A DNA stretch of 24,128 bases, taken from positions 1 to 24,128 of the forward strand of contig JAJZDL010000012.1 in assembly GCA_021851465.1 (NCBI GenBank). The letters run 5' to 3'. Numbering within the stretch: the first letter of the stretch is position 1; every line of letters begins with the position of its first letter. This DNA is from Acidobacteriota bacterium (GTDB taxonomy: Bacteria; Acidobacteriota; Terriglobia; Terriglobales; Acidobacteriaceae). This document shows positions 6,318 through 15,489 of the stretch, piece by piece. The notes below the pieces were generated by a model. The model saw only the letters and a program-made list of their open reading frames with translations. It had not been told where the DNA came from and searched no databases. The translations under genes and the position numbers were made by a program.

Positions 6318-7454
6318 ATGAACCCAGAACAGCCGCATGTCAAGACCCCGGAAGAGTGGCTTGCCGCAGCCGAGGGGCAGAAGCGCGGGCGTTTCAAGGT
6401 GTTCCTGGGGTATGCGCCGGGGGTGGGCAAGACCTTCAGCATGTTGAGCGAGGCGATCCGCCGCAAGAGCCGCGGCGAAGACGTGGTCATCGGCATCGTG
6501 GAGACGCATGGGCGGGCGCGCACGGCCGAGCTGGCGGCGCAGATCGAACAGGTCCCGCGCAGGCAGATGGAGTACAAGGGCGCGCTCTTTGAAGAGATGG
6601 ACGTGGATGCGGTGCTGGCGCGGCGGCCGGACGTGGTACTGATCGACGAGCTGGCGCACACCAACGTGGAAGGCTGCGCGCACCCGAAGCGCTTCCAGGA
6701 TGTGTTGCAGATCCTGGAGGCGGAGATCGACGTCCTCTCCACGCTGAACATCCAGCACGTGGAGAGCATCACGCCGCGGGTGCAGAGCCTGACCGGCATC
6801 ACGGTGCGCGAGACGGTTCCCGACTGGGTGCTGGATCGCGCCGACGAGATCGTGATGAGCGACCTGACGCCGGAGGCCCTGGTACACCGCATGGGCCGCG
6901 GCGACATCTATCCGCAGGAGCGCGTGGAGCGGGCGCTGCAGAACTTCTTCCGCCGCGGCAACCTGATCGCGCTGCGCGAGATGGCGCTGCAACGGGTGAC
7001 GCGCGCGGTGGACCGCACGCTGGACGACTATGTGGCGCGCAAGCAGTTGAGCGGGCACTGGCAGATCGCCGAGCGCGTGGCCGTGTGCATCAGCGCCAAC
7101 CCCCAGGCCCGCGACCTGATCGCACGCGGTGCGCGCATGGCCGAGGCGACCAACGGCGAGTTCTTTGTCCTGCACGTCGATTGCGGACAGGAAGAGCCGG
7201 AAAACCGGCGGCGCTCGCTGGAGGCCAACATTCAGTTCGCCGAGAATGTGGGCGCGCGCGTGGTTCGGCTCAAGGGCAACAGCATTCCGGCGGCGACCGC
7301 CGAGTATATCTCCAAAAACAGGATCACGCAGGTCCTCTTCGGCCGCTCGGCGGTCAAGGGATGGAAGAAGTATGCGTACTATCTCGCGATACAGCAGTTC
7401 ATGAGCAACGCGCCGCACGTCGATGTGCATATCGTGACGCAACAGGCCAAGTAG
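6318..7454 (+). CDS. KdpD N-terminal half: P-loop sensor domain plus Usp domain, stand-alone
   Basis: The 378-residue protein covers only the cytoplasmic N-terminal part of KdpD. It has a P-loop GYAPGVGKT at residues 31-39, the Walker-B-like segment VVLIDELAHTN at 106-116, the conserved LNIQHVES and RETVPDWVLDRADEI blocks, and a universal-stress-protein-like domain from about 245 to the end (AVCISANPQARDLI ... VDVHIVTQQAK). It has no membrane segment and no kinase domain; those are on the divergent gene at 4658-6175. In full-length KdpD this part modulates kinase/phosphatase output in response to K+ or c-di-AMP, so the two halves probably work as partners. kdpE follows after 45 bp, so the two are likely one transcript. 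The Shine-Dalgarno is weak (GAGCGAG). Confidence 0.93.
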   Translation: MNPEQPHVKTPEEWLAAAEGQKRGRFKVFLGYAPGVGKTFSMLSEAIRRKSRGEDVVIGIVETHGRARTAELAAQIEQVPRRQMEYKGALFEEMDVDAVLARRPDVVLIDELAHTNVEGCAHPKRFQDVLQILEAEIDVLSTLNIQHVESITPRVQSLTGITVRETVPDWVLDRADEIVMSDLTPEALVHRMGRGDIYPQERVERALQNFFRRGNLIALREMALQRVTRAVDRTLDDYVARKQLSGHWQIAERVAVCISANPQARDLIARGARMAEATNGEFFVLHVDCGQEEPENRRRSLEANIQFAENVGARVVRLKGNSIPAATAEYISKNRITQVLFGRSAVKGWKKYAYYLAIQQFMSNAPHVDVHIVTQQAK

Positions 7455-7499
7455 AAGAGGTGCAGGCCCACTTCGGGGCCGGCAAAAGGGCGGGCACTC

Positions 7500-8258
7500 A
7501 TGCGGATTCTGATTGTGGACGATGAGCCGCAGATCGCGCGCGTGCTGCGCGCGTCGTTGCAGAGCAATGGCCACGAGGTGACGGCCGCGCAGAACGGCGA
7601 GGACGCGCTCACCCAGTTCCTGAAGGCACAGCCGGACCTGGTGATTACCGACCTGGCGATGCCGGGAATGGACGGCATCGAGCTGACGCGCGAGGTCCGC
7701 GCGCGCTCGGCGGTGCCGGTGATCGTGCTCTCGGTGCGCAGCCAGGACGCAGCCAAGGTAGCGGCGCTCGACGAGGGCGCGGACGACTACATCACCAAGC
7801 CGTTCAGCATTCAGGAGCTGCTGGCGAGGGTGCGCGTACAGTCGCGGCGGGTGGCTGCGGCCGCCAGCCAGGCGCATGAGGGCCCGATCGAGCTGGGCGA
7901 CTTCCGCATCGATGTGGAGCGGCACCAGGTGCAGGTGCGCGAGACGGAGGTGCACCTGACACCAAAGGAGTTCGACTTGATGCTGTACTTCGCGCGCAAC
8001 GCCGACCGCGTGCTGACGCACAAGACGCTGCTGCGCGCGGTGTGGGGTGCGACCGGGGCCGACCAGCCGGAGTACCTGCGCGTGCTGGTGGCGCAACTGC
8101 GCAGGAAGATCGAGCCGGATGCGGGCAGGGGCGGCGGGCCGCGATACATCTTGAGCGAGCCGTGGGTGGGCTATCGCCTGAGCCCACGGCCCGCCAGCCC
8201 CGACGAGACACGCCCGGACGAGGGCGAGCGGAAGCGCACAATCTTTACAAAATCTTAA
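7500..8258 (+). CDS. kdpE: KdpE, OmpR-family response regulator
   Basis: KdpE is the DNA-binding response regulator that switches on the high-affinity K+ pump. The 252-residue protein has a receiver domain with the acidic pocket VDDE (residues 6-9), phosphoacceptor D51 in ITDLAMPGMDG, S78, and K100 in DDYITKPF. An OmpR-type winged-helix domain spans about residues 128-232 (LTPKEFDLMLYFARN, EYLRVLVAQLRRKIE, GYRL). A short polar tail of about 20 residues follows the wing. It lies 45 bp after the KdpD N-terminal gene and 102 bp before the small ORF that leads the pump genes. The last codons overlap the direct-repeat array at 8244, so its own target site is built into its 3' end. Confidence 0.95.
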   Translation: MRILIVDDEPQIARVLRASLQSNGHEVTAAQNGEDALTQFLKAQPDLVITDLAMPGMDGIELTREVRARSAVPVIVLSVRSQDAAKVAALDEGADDYITKPFSIQELLARVRVQSRRVAAAASQAHEGPIELGDFRIDVERHQVQVRETEVHLTPKEFDLMLYFARNADRVLTHKTLLRAVWGATGADQPEYLRVLVAQLRRKIEPDAGRGGGPRYILSEPWVGYRLSPRPASPDETRPDEGERKRTIFTKS

Positions 8259-8287
8259 CGCGATTCCTACGGCATTCCTATGCGGCC
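8244..8287 (+). promoter_or_regulatory. candidate KdpE operator before the kdpF-A-B-C genes (four 11-bp tandem repeats)
   Basis: Four head-to-tail 11-bp units are visible: TTTACAAAATC, TTAACGCGATT, CCTACGGCATT and CCTATGCGGCC. Position 4 is always A, position 5 is C in three units, and positions 9-10 are AT in three units. This is the binding-site architecture of OmpR/PhoB-type regulators, and the first two units resemble the TTTACA-type KdpE site of enterobacteria. The array overlaps the kdpE stop codon and precedes the first pump ORF by about 73 bp. No confident -10 box could be placed downstream. Confidence 0.6.
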
Positions 8288-8360
8288 TGCTGCGACACTC
8301 GCTCTTGCAAGCCTGCCGTGCTGCAACCAAAGTGCATGGCCGGTCAAAAGGAGTTGGGGC

Positions 8361-8465
8361 ATGGACGATCTGATCTTTCTCGCGGCATCGGTGGGGTTTT
8401 TCGTCGTTGCCGCGGCATATCTCTACGGCTGTCGGGCGTTGAAAGGCGGGCGCGGCAATGCTTGA
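8361..8465 (+). CDS. 34-residue single-span membrane protein leading the kdpFABC genes
   Basis: ATG 8361 has a strong ribosome binding site (AAGGAG, 8 nt spacing). It opens a 34-residue peptide with an acidic start (MDDL), one hydrophobic helix of about 20 residues containing VGFFVVAAAYLYG, and a basic tail (CRALKGGRGNA). Its last 8 bases overlap the start of kdpF, so the two are translationally coupled. It is not KdpF, which follows. Small hydrophobic ORFs of this kind ending in a Gly-Cys/basic motif occur before kdpF in other bacteria, to my recollection, but have no assigned role. A modulator or assembly peptide of the Kdp pump is a reasonable guess. Confidence 0.75.
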   Translation: MDDLIFLAASVGFFVVAAAYLYGCRALKGGRGNA

Positions 8466-8544
8466 AAACATTCTGCTCCTGCTGTTGACCGCGGGCTTGC
8501 TGGTGTACCTGGTCTTTGCGCTTCTGCGTCCGGAGAAATTCTGA
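8458..8544 (+). CDS. kdpF: KdpF, small subunit of the K+-transporting ATPase
   Basis: The 28-residue peptide starts at ATG 8458, overlapping the preceding ORF by 8 bases, and ends in a TGA that shares its A with the kdpA start codon. It is a single hydrophobic helix followed by the family signature ALLRPEKF. KdpF stabilises the KdpFABC complex in the membrane. It is short enough to escape most gene finders, but the C-terminal signature and position make the call secure. Confidence 0.93.
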   Translation: MLENILLLLLTAGLLVYLVFALLRPEKF

Positions 8545-10331
8545 TGACCTCAAACGGTTGGTTGCAGATTGCGGTCTTCTTCGTCTTGGTGCTGCTAGCG
8601 GCGAAGCCGATGGGGCTGTACATGGCCCGCGTCTACGAGCGCAAGAAGACCTGGCTCGACCCTGTGCTTGGGCCGATGGAGCGGCTGCTCTATCGCATCG
8701 CGGGCGTCGATGCGGACGCGGAGATGAAGTGGACCGAGTACGGCGCGGCGATGTTGGCCTTCTCGCTTGCGACGCTGCTGCTCACCTACGCGGTGGAGCG
8801 GCTGCAACACGCGGTCCCGCTGTGGAACCCGCAGCACCTCGCGGCGGTCGAACCGTATCTCGCTTGGAACACGGCGGTGTCGTTTACGACGAACACCAAC
8901 TGGCAGTCGTATGTGCCCGAGACGACCATGAGCTACCTGACCCAGATGTTCGGGTTGGCGACGCACAACTTCTGGTCGGCGGCGACCGGCATGGCGTTGG
9001 CCATCGCGTTCATCCGCGGCATTGCGCGGCGTGAGTCGAAGACGCTGGGAAACTTCTGGGTAGACCTGACCCGCGGCACGCTATGGATCCTGCTGCCGAT
9101 CTGCGTGGTCTACGCGCTGGCGCTGGTCTCGCAGGGCGTGGTGCAGAACCTGAAGCCATACGACACGGCAACGCTGGTCGAACCGCAGTCTGTAACCGCG
9201 ACAGGCGCGGATGGGAAGCCGACAACGGCGACGGTGACGACGCAGACCATCGCGCAGGGGCCGGTGGCCTCGCAGGAGGCGATCAAGATGCTTGGCACCA
9301 ACGGCGGCGGCTTCTTCAACGCCAACAGCGCGCACCCGTTCGAGAACCCGACGCCGCTGAGCAACCTGATGCAGATGTTCTCCATTTTCCTGATCCCTGC
9401 AGGGCTGTGCATCACGCTGGGAAAGATGACAGGCTCGCCAAAGCATGGTTGGGCCGTCTTTGCGGCGATGTCCGTGCTGTGGTTTGCGGGCGTGGCGACG
9501 TGCTACTGGGCGGAGGCGCAGCCCAATCCGCTGCTGCACGGAGTCGATCAGCACGCCTCCACGGCGGGCATCTCGCCGGGCGGCAACATGGAGGGCAAGG
9601 AGGTGCGCTTCGGCATCGCCAACTCCGCGCTCTTTGCCACCGTGACTACAGACGCGAGCTGCGGCGCGGTCAACGCCATGCACGACTCGCTGATGCCGCT
9701 GGGCGGGTTGGTGGCGCTCTCCAATATCCATCTGGGCGAGATCGTCTTCGGCGGCGTGGGAGCGGGGATGTACGGGATGCTGGTCTTCGTCATCCTGACC
9801 GTCTTCATCGCGGGACTGATGGTGGGCCGCACGCCGGAGTACATGGGCAAGAAGGTGGAGGCGTTCGACGTGCAGATGTCGATGCTCTACTTCCTGATCT
9901 TTCCGGTCGTCATTTTGGGCTTCTCCGCGATTGCGGTTTTGTCGCCGAGCTTTGGCACGTCGAGCCTCTCCAACCATGGGCCGCATGGGCTGACGCAGAT
10001 CCTCTACGCGTACACCTCGGCGGCGGGCAACAACGGCTCCGCGTTTGCGGGGCTGAATGCGAACACGCACTGGTACAACGCGACGCTGGCGGTCACGATG
10101 CTGGCGGGGCGCTTCCTGATGATCGTGCCCATGCTGGCGGTGGCGGGAAACCTTGCGATCAAGAAGATTGCGCCGCCCTCGCTGGGAACGTTTCCGGTGA
10201 CCTCGCCGCTGTTTGCCGTCCTGCTGACCGGCGTGATCGTGATCGTCGGCGCGTTGACGTTCTTCCCGGCGCTGAGCCTTGGGCCGATCCTCGAACACCT
10301 GCTGCTGCGCGCGGGAACCAGCTTCAGCTAG
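8544..10331 (+). CDS. kdpA: KdpA, K+-binding channel-like subunit of the Kdp ATPase
   Basis: KdpA forms the high-affinity K+ selectivity filter of the KdpFABC pump in the inner membrane. The 595-residue protein shows the four filter-region segments in order: TNTNWQSY (about residue 114), GTNGGGFFNANSAHPFENPT (about 250), CGAVNAMHDSLMPLGG (about 372) and NNGSAFAG (about 495). It has around ten hydrophobic helices. It is somewhat longer than the E. coli protein (557), mainly through a polar loop near residues 205-245 rich in Thr, Ala and Val. The start codon overlaps the kdpF stop (TGATG). The kdpB ATG follows 45 bp after the stop. Confidence 0.97.
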   Translation: MTSNGWLQIAVFFVLVLLAAKPMGLYMARVYERKKTWLDPVLGPMERLLYRIAGVDADAEMKWTEYGAAMLAFSLATLLLTYAVERLQHAVPLWNPQHLAAVEPYLAWNTAVSFTTNTNWQSYVPETTMSYLTQMFGLATHNFWSAATGMALAIAFIRGIARRESKTLGNFWVDLTRGTLWILLPICVVYALALVSQGVVQNLKPYDTATLVEPQSVTATGADGKPTTATVTTQTIAQGPVASQEAIKMLGTNGGGFFNANSAHPFENPTPLSNLMQMFSIFLIPAGLCITLGKMTGSPKHGWAVFAAMSVLWFAGVATCYWAEAQPNPLLHGVDQHASTAGISPGGNMEGKEVRFGIANSALFATVTTDASCGAVNAMHDSLMPLGGLVALSNIHLGEIVFGGVGAGMYGMLVFVILTVFIAGLMVGRTPEYMGKKVEAFDVQMSMLYFLIFPVVILGFSAIAVLSPSFGTSSLSNHGPHGLTQILYAYTSAAGNNGSAFAGLNANTHWYNATLAVTMLAGRFLMIVPMLAVAGNLAIKKIAPPSLGTFPVTSPLFAVLLTGVIVIVGALTFFPALSLGPILEHLLLRAGTSFS

Positions 10332-10376
10332 CCGCCAACAGCCCCTGTGCAACGAGAAAGAACCCGGAGGATTGAG

Positions 10377-12425
<2,049 letters not shown>

Positions 12426-12470
12426 GCGCGAGCCGGTGTTAGGTACAAGTTAGGACATGAGGTTCGAGTT

Positions 12471-13049
12471 ATGAAGAAGCACATCGTCACTGCGCTGCTA
12501 TACACGGTTGTCACTGCGCTGCTGCTGGGGATCGTCTATCCGCTGGCGATGACGGGACTGGCGCATGTTCTGTTTCCGAAGCAGGCGGAGGGCAGCCTGA
12601 TCGAGCGCAACGGCGTGCTGGCGGGTTCGCGCCTGATCGGCCAGCCGTTCAGCGGGCCGGGCTACTTCTGGCCGCGGCCCTCGGCGGCGGGCAACGGCTA
12701 CGATGCCTCGAACTCGGGCGGATCGAACTACGCGCCCACCAACGCAGCCCTGTCGGCGCGCGTGGCGGCGACCGTCGCACTGCTGAACCCCAAGGGCGCC
12801 AACGGCCCCGTTCCCATCGACCTGGCGACGGCGTCGGCCTCCGGGCTTGACCCGGACATCTCGCCAGCCGCGGCGTTCTATCAGGTCGCGCGCGTGGCGG
12901 CGGCGCGGCGCATCGGCGAGGACGCGGTGAGGAACCTGGTCGCATCGCACATCGCGCCGCGCCAGTTCGGGCTGCTGGGCGAGCCGCGCGTGAATGTGCT
13001 CGAACTCAATCTGGACCTCGACAAGATGGCTCCAGCCGCAGGCCGGTAG
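12471..13049 (+). CDS. kdpC: KdpC, accessory subunit of the Kdp ATPase
   Basis: KdpC is the single-span subunit that assembles with KdpB and KdpA and raises ATP affinity. The 192-residue protein has one N-terminal membrane helix (about residues 8-30) and then the conserved block LIGQPFSGPGYFWPRPSAAG. This is followed by the SGGSNYAPTN, DLATASASGLDPDISPAAA and RVNVLELNLDLD segments. Length and order match the family. It is separated from kdpB by 45 bp and has GAGG before ATG 12471. It ends the kdp block; no intrinsic terminator with a T-tract follows. Confidence 0.97.
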   Translation: MKKHIVTALLYTVVTALLLGIVYPLAMTGLAHVLFPKQAEGSLIERNGVLAGSRLIGQPFSGPGYFWPRPSAAGNGYDASNSGGSNYAPTNAALSARVAATVALLNPKGANGPVPIDLATASASGLDPDISPAAAFYQVARVAAARRIGEDAVRNLVASHIAPRQFGLLGEPRVNVLELNLDLDKMAPAAGR

Positions 13050-13094
13050 CGCGGAGGCGGCCTTTGCCGCATGGCGGCGATGCGTTGCGCCCAA

Positions 13095-13124
13095 CCGATG
13101 TACCCTCAGAAGAGGGTCCATCGG
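13095..13124 (+). promoter_or_regulatory. strong hairpin in the queC leader, reaching the ribosome binding site
   Basis: CCGATG (13095-13100) pairs with CATCGG (13119-13124), and ACCCTC (13102-13107) pairs with GAGGGT (13112-13117). This leaves a single T/C mismatch and a 4-nt AGAA loop, that is 12 base pairs in a 30-nt element. The right arm runs into CGGGAG, the likely Shine-Dalgarno for the GTG start at 13137. No T-tract follows on either strand, so it is not an ordinary terminator. It could act as a translational control element for queC-queE. It does not match the preQ1-I consensus as I know it. Confidence 0.5.
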
Positions 13125-13136
13125 GAGACGCTGATC

Positions 13137-13844
13137 GTGTCCAGTCAAAAATACAAGGCGGTTGTCCTGTTGAGCGGCGGCCTCGATTCCGCGACCGTGC
13201 TCGCCATCGCCAAGTCGGAAGGATATGAGGCCTACGCGCTCTCCTTCGCGTATGGCCAGCGCCACGCGTGGGAGCTGGAGTGCGCCCGCCGGGTTGCATC
13301 GTCGATGGGGGCAAAAGAGCACAGAACGGCATCGATCGATCTGCGCGCCTTTGGCGGGTCCGCGCTGACCGCGGAGATCGACGTGCCCAAGGGGCGCTCG
13401 CCGGAAGAGATGGGCGGCGAAATCCCCATCACCTACGTTCCGGCGCGCAACACCATCTTTCTCTCCTTTGCGTTGGCCTGGGCGGAGGTCCTTGGATGCA
13501 GCGATATTTTTATCGGAGTGAACGCGCTGGACTACAGCGGCTACCCCGACTGCCGGCCTGAGTTCATCGCGGCCTTCGAACGGCTGGCAAACCTTGCGAC
13601 CAAGGCCGGGGTGGAAGGCCGACAGGCGCTGCGCATCCACACTCCGCTGATTGCGCTCTCCAAGGCTGAGATCGTGCGCAAGGGGCTGGAGCTTGGGGTG
13701 GATTTCAGCTTGACCAGCAGTTGTTACGACCCGTCGCCCTCCGGCCAGCCATGCGGCGGCTGCGATTCCTGCCTGCTGCGACGCAAAGGATTTTACGAAA
13801 ACGGGATCGACGACCCGCTAATATATTCGGATAGGCGATTATGA
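13137..13844 (+). CDS. queC: 7-cyano-7-deazaguanine (preQ0) synthase QueC
   Basis: QueC converts 7-carboxy-7-deazaguanine, the QueE product, to preQ0 using ammonia and ATP, a step toward queuosine. The 235-residue protein has the PP-loop SGGLDS at 13-18, the FAYGQRH segment, ITYVPARNTIFLS, the GVNALDYSGYPDCRPEF block, and four zinc cysteines at 196, 206, 209 and 212. The start is inferred as GTG 13137, which has GGGAG about 8 nt upstream and gives an N-terminus typical of QueC. ATG 13098 and ATG 13071 lie in frame, but the first falls inside the leader hairpin and neither has a ribosome binding site. The stop overlaps the queE start by 4 bases (ATGA), so the two are coupled. Confidence 0.95.
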   Translation: MSSQKYKAVVLLSGGLDSATVLAIAKSEGYEAYALSFAYGQRHAWELECARRVASSMGAKEHRTASIDLRAFGGSALTAEIDVPKGRSPEEMGGEIPITYVPARNTIFLSFALAWAEVLGCSDIFIGVNALDYSGYPDCRPEFIAAFERLANLATKAGVEGRQALRIHTPLIALSKAEIVRKGLELGVDFSLTSSCYDPSPSGQPCGGCDSCLLRRKGFYENGIDDPLIYSDRRL

Positions 13845-14479
13845 GTTACGCGGTCAAGGAGATCTTCTACACCCTGCAAGGCGAGGGAGCGCAGGCCGGC
13901 CGCGCCGCCGTCTTCTGCCGGTTCGCGGGCTGCAATCTGTGGTCTGGCCGCGAGCAGGACCGCGCCCAGGCCGTCTGCCAGTTCTGCGACACCGACTTTG
14001 TCGGAGTGGAAGGGCCGGATGGCGGCAGGTTCCAGAGCGCGGAGGAGTTGGCGGGCCGGGTTGATGCCGCCTGGCAGCCCGGCCCATCTGCGGGGAAAAA
14101 GTTTGTCGTCTGCACCGGAGGCGAGCCCCTGCTGCAGCTCGATCTGCCCTTGATCGACGCACTGCACACTCGCGGCTTTGAGGTTGCAGTTGAGACCAAT
14201 GGAACCATTGCGGCCCCGCCTGGAATCGATTGGCTCTGCGTCAGCCCCAAGGCTGGAGCGGATCTGGCGCAGACCACCGGCAACGAGCTGAAACTCGTCT
14301 ATCCGCAGGCCGGCGCGGCCCCGGAGGAGTATGAGCGCATGGCGTTCCGCCACTTCTTCCTGCAGCCGATGGACGGGCCACAGCGGCACGCCAATACGGA
14401 ACGGGCGCTGCGCTACTGCCTCAACCATCCCGCGTGGCGCCTCAGCCTGCAGACGCATAAATTCGTGGGCATTCGATGA
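13841..14479 (+). CDS. queE: 7-carboxy-7-deazaguanine synthase QueE (radical SAM)
   Basis: QueE is a radical SAM enzyme that contracts 6-carboxytetrahydropterin to 7-carboxy-7-deazaguanine, the step before QueC. The 212-residue protein starts with the family block EIFYTLQGEGAQAGR. Its iron-sulfur cluster cysteines are C31, C46 and C49 in the QueE-specific CX14CX2C spacing, and TGGEP at 92-96 binds SAM. It ends with LQTHKFVGIR, typical of the family. Together with tgt it shows that this organism makes queuosine. It overlaps queC by 4 bases. An 87-bp gap separates it from ruvA. Confidence 0.95.
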   Translation: MSYAVKEIFYTLQGEGAQAGRAAVFCRFAGCNLWSGREQDRAQAVCQFCDTDFVGVEGPDGGRFQSAEELAGRVDAAWQPGPSAGKKFVVCTGGEPLLQLDLPLIDALHTRGFEVAVETNGTIAAPPGIDWLCVSPKAGADLAQTTGNELKLVYPQAGAAPEEYERMAFRHFFLQPMDGPQRHANTERALRYCLNHPAWRLSLQTHKFVGIR

Positions 14480-14531
14480 AGAGCGATGCAGCCGCCTTCA
14501 CCGCCATTGCATTCGGCCCGCGGAGCGGCCC

Positions 14532-14560
14532 TTCATCCATGCCTGCGGACAAAGTACAAT
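14532..14560 (+). promoter_or_regulatory. candidate promoter of ruvA
   Basis: TTCATC (14532-14537), a 17-bp spacer and TACAAT (14555-14560) stand 6 nt before the ruvA ATG at 14567. The spacing predicts a transcript starting at the start codon. No Shine-Dalgarno is visible between hexamer and ATG, which supports a leaderless reading. Confidence 0.4.
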
Positions 14561-14566
14561 CGGCGA

Positions 14567-15160
14567 ATGATTGCTTTTTTGCGCGGCCGCCTGCTCTTCA
14601 AGTCGCCGAACCAGGCCATCGTCGAGTGCGCCGGGGTCGGCTACGACGCCACCATCAGCGTTGCGACGTTTACCGCGCTGCCGCCGGAGGGCGCAGAGGC
14701 GCGGCTGCACATCTACACCCATGTGCGCGAGGAGCAGATCGCCCTCTTCGGATTTGCCGAGCCGCAGGAGAAGCGCCTCTTCGAGAAGCTGCTGACCATC
14801 ACCGGCATCGGCCCAAAGCTGGCCATTACGGTGCTCAGCGGCATCGACGCAGACCGCCTGGTCACGGCCATCCGCGGCGGCGACCACGCAACGCTGACGC
14901 GCATCCCCGGCATTGGGAAGAAGACCGCCGAGCGCGTCGTACTCGAACTCAAGGACAAATTGGACGACATGGCCGTCGCGCCGTCCACCGCATCGGTGCG
15001 CTATGGCCCGGCCGGCGACGATGCGCTCTCCGCGCTGGTGAACCTCGGCTACGCGCGCCCCATTGCGCAGCGCGCCATCGAGAGCGCCATCGCCAAGCAA
15101 CCCGAGGCCGCCCAGGACTTTGAAGTGCTCTTCCGCGCGGCAATGTCCGCGATCCGTTAG
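14567..15160 (+). CDS. ruvA: Holliday junction DNA helicase subunit RuvA
   Basis: RuvA binds four-way DNA junctions and loads the RuvB motor for branch migration. The 198-residue protein begins with the MIAFLRGRL OB-fold start and carries the domain I segment HVREEQIALFGFA. Two helix-hairpin-helix motifs follow (GIGPK at 80-84 and GIGKKT at 115-120), then a flexible linker and a C-terminal UBA-like domain (DALSALVNLGYARPIAQRAI) that contacts RuvB. Length is standard. I chose ATG 14567; an in-frame ATG at 14486 would add 27 residues atypical of the family. ruvB and ruvC are not adjacent. The TACAAT hexamer 6 nt upstream suggests its own, possibly leaderless, promoter rather than co-transcription with queE. 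Confidence 0.96.
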   Translation: MIAFLRGRLLFKSPNQAIVECAGVGYDATISVATFTALPPEGAEARLHIYTHVREEQIALFGFAEPQEKRLFEKLLTITGIGPKLAITVLSGIDADRLVTAIRGGDHATLTRIPGIGKKTAERVVLELKDKLDDMAVAPSTASVRYGPAGDDALSALVNLGYARPIAQRAIESAIAKQPEAAQDFEVLFRAAMSAIR

Positions 15161-15198
15161 TTTATACAGCCAAGCACCGACTACGAACCGCTCCCCTT

Positions 15199-15489
15199 AT
15201 GTTCGCTCGCAGAATCACCATCGAACGCATCGACGCCGCCGGCCTCGCCCACCGTTGCCCCATTGCGCAGATCGACAACTTTGCCATGCGCAACTTCACC
15301 AACGATGCGCTCTTCGACGACACGCTGCCCATCGCCGACGGCCTGCTCGAAGTGGGCGCGCGCGTCCCGCTCGACCGCCTCGCCGTTGCGATGGAGGACT
15401 GGTTCCGCCGCAAGAGCTACCTCGCCCCCAGCGATCGCCTGCGCATCTGTGAAGCTTCCCCGGCCGCGGTCCCTGAATCCAGAATTTAG
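15199..15489 (+). CDS. small protein of unknown function
   Basis: The ORF encodes 96 residues I cannot place in a family. It starts MFARRITIERIDAAGLAHRC, has a mixed polar middle (IAQIDNFAMRNFTNDALFDD) and a helical stretch ending in MEDWFRRKSYL. It is soluble, with two cysteines and no signal peptide or membrane span. Third codon positions are strongly G/C, as in neighbouring real genes, which supports coding. The Shine-Dalgarno is poor. It lies 38 bp after ruvA and may be co-transcribed with it. Its TAG stop directly abuts the stop of the convergent DedA gene. Confidence 0.65.
   Translation: MFARRITIERIDAAGLAHRCPIAQIDNFAMRNFTNDALFDDTLPIADGLLEVGARVPLDRLAVAMEDWFRRKSYLAPSDRLRICEASPAAVPESRI

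Noticed and set aside
7466..7481. GGCCC...GGGCC hairpin between the KdpD N-terminal gene and kdpE
   Set aside because: It is a short GC stem without a T-tract, between genes that look co-transcribed; not distinctive enough to call.
6315..8471. Long minus-strand open frame (718 codons) opposite the KdpD N-terminal gene and kdpE
   Set aside because: Same high-GC shadow effect; the plus strand carries complete P-loop, Usp, receiver and winged-helix motifs.
13095..13124. preQ1 riboswitch upstream of queC
   Set aside because: The position is tempting, but the element lacks the A-rich tail and the GAGGUUC-type 5' arm of the class I aptamer, so it is reported only as an unclassified hairpin.
14476..15123. 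Plus-strand ORF whose ATG overlaps the queE stop
   Set aside because: After a few codons it is an out-of-frame reading of ruvA, and its translation is Arg-rich with no motif.
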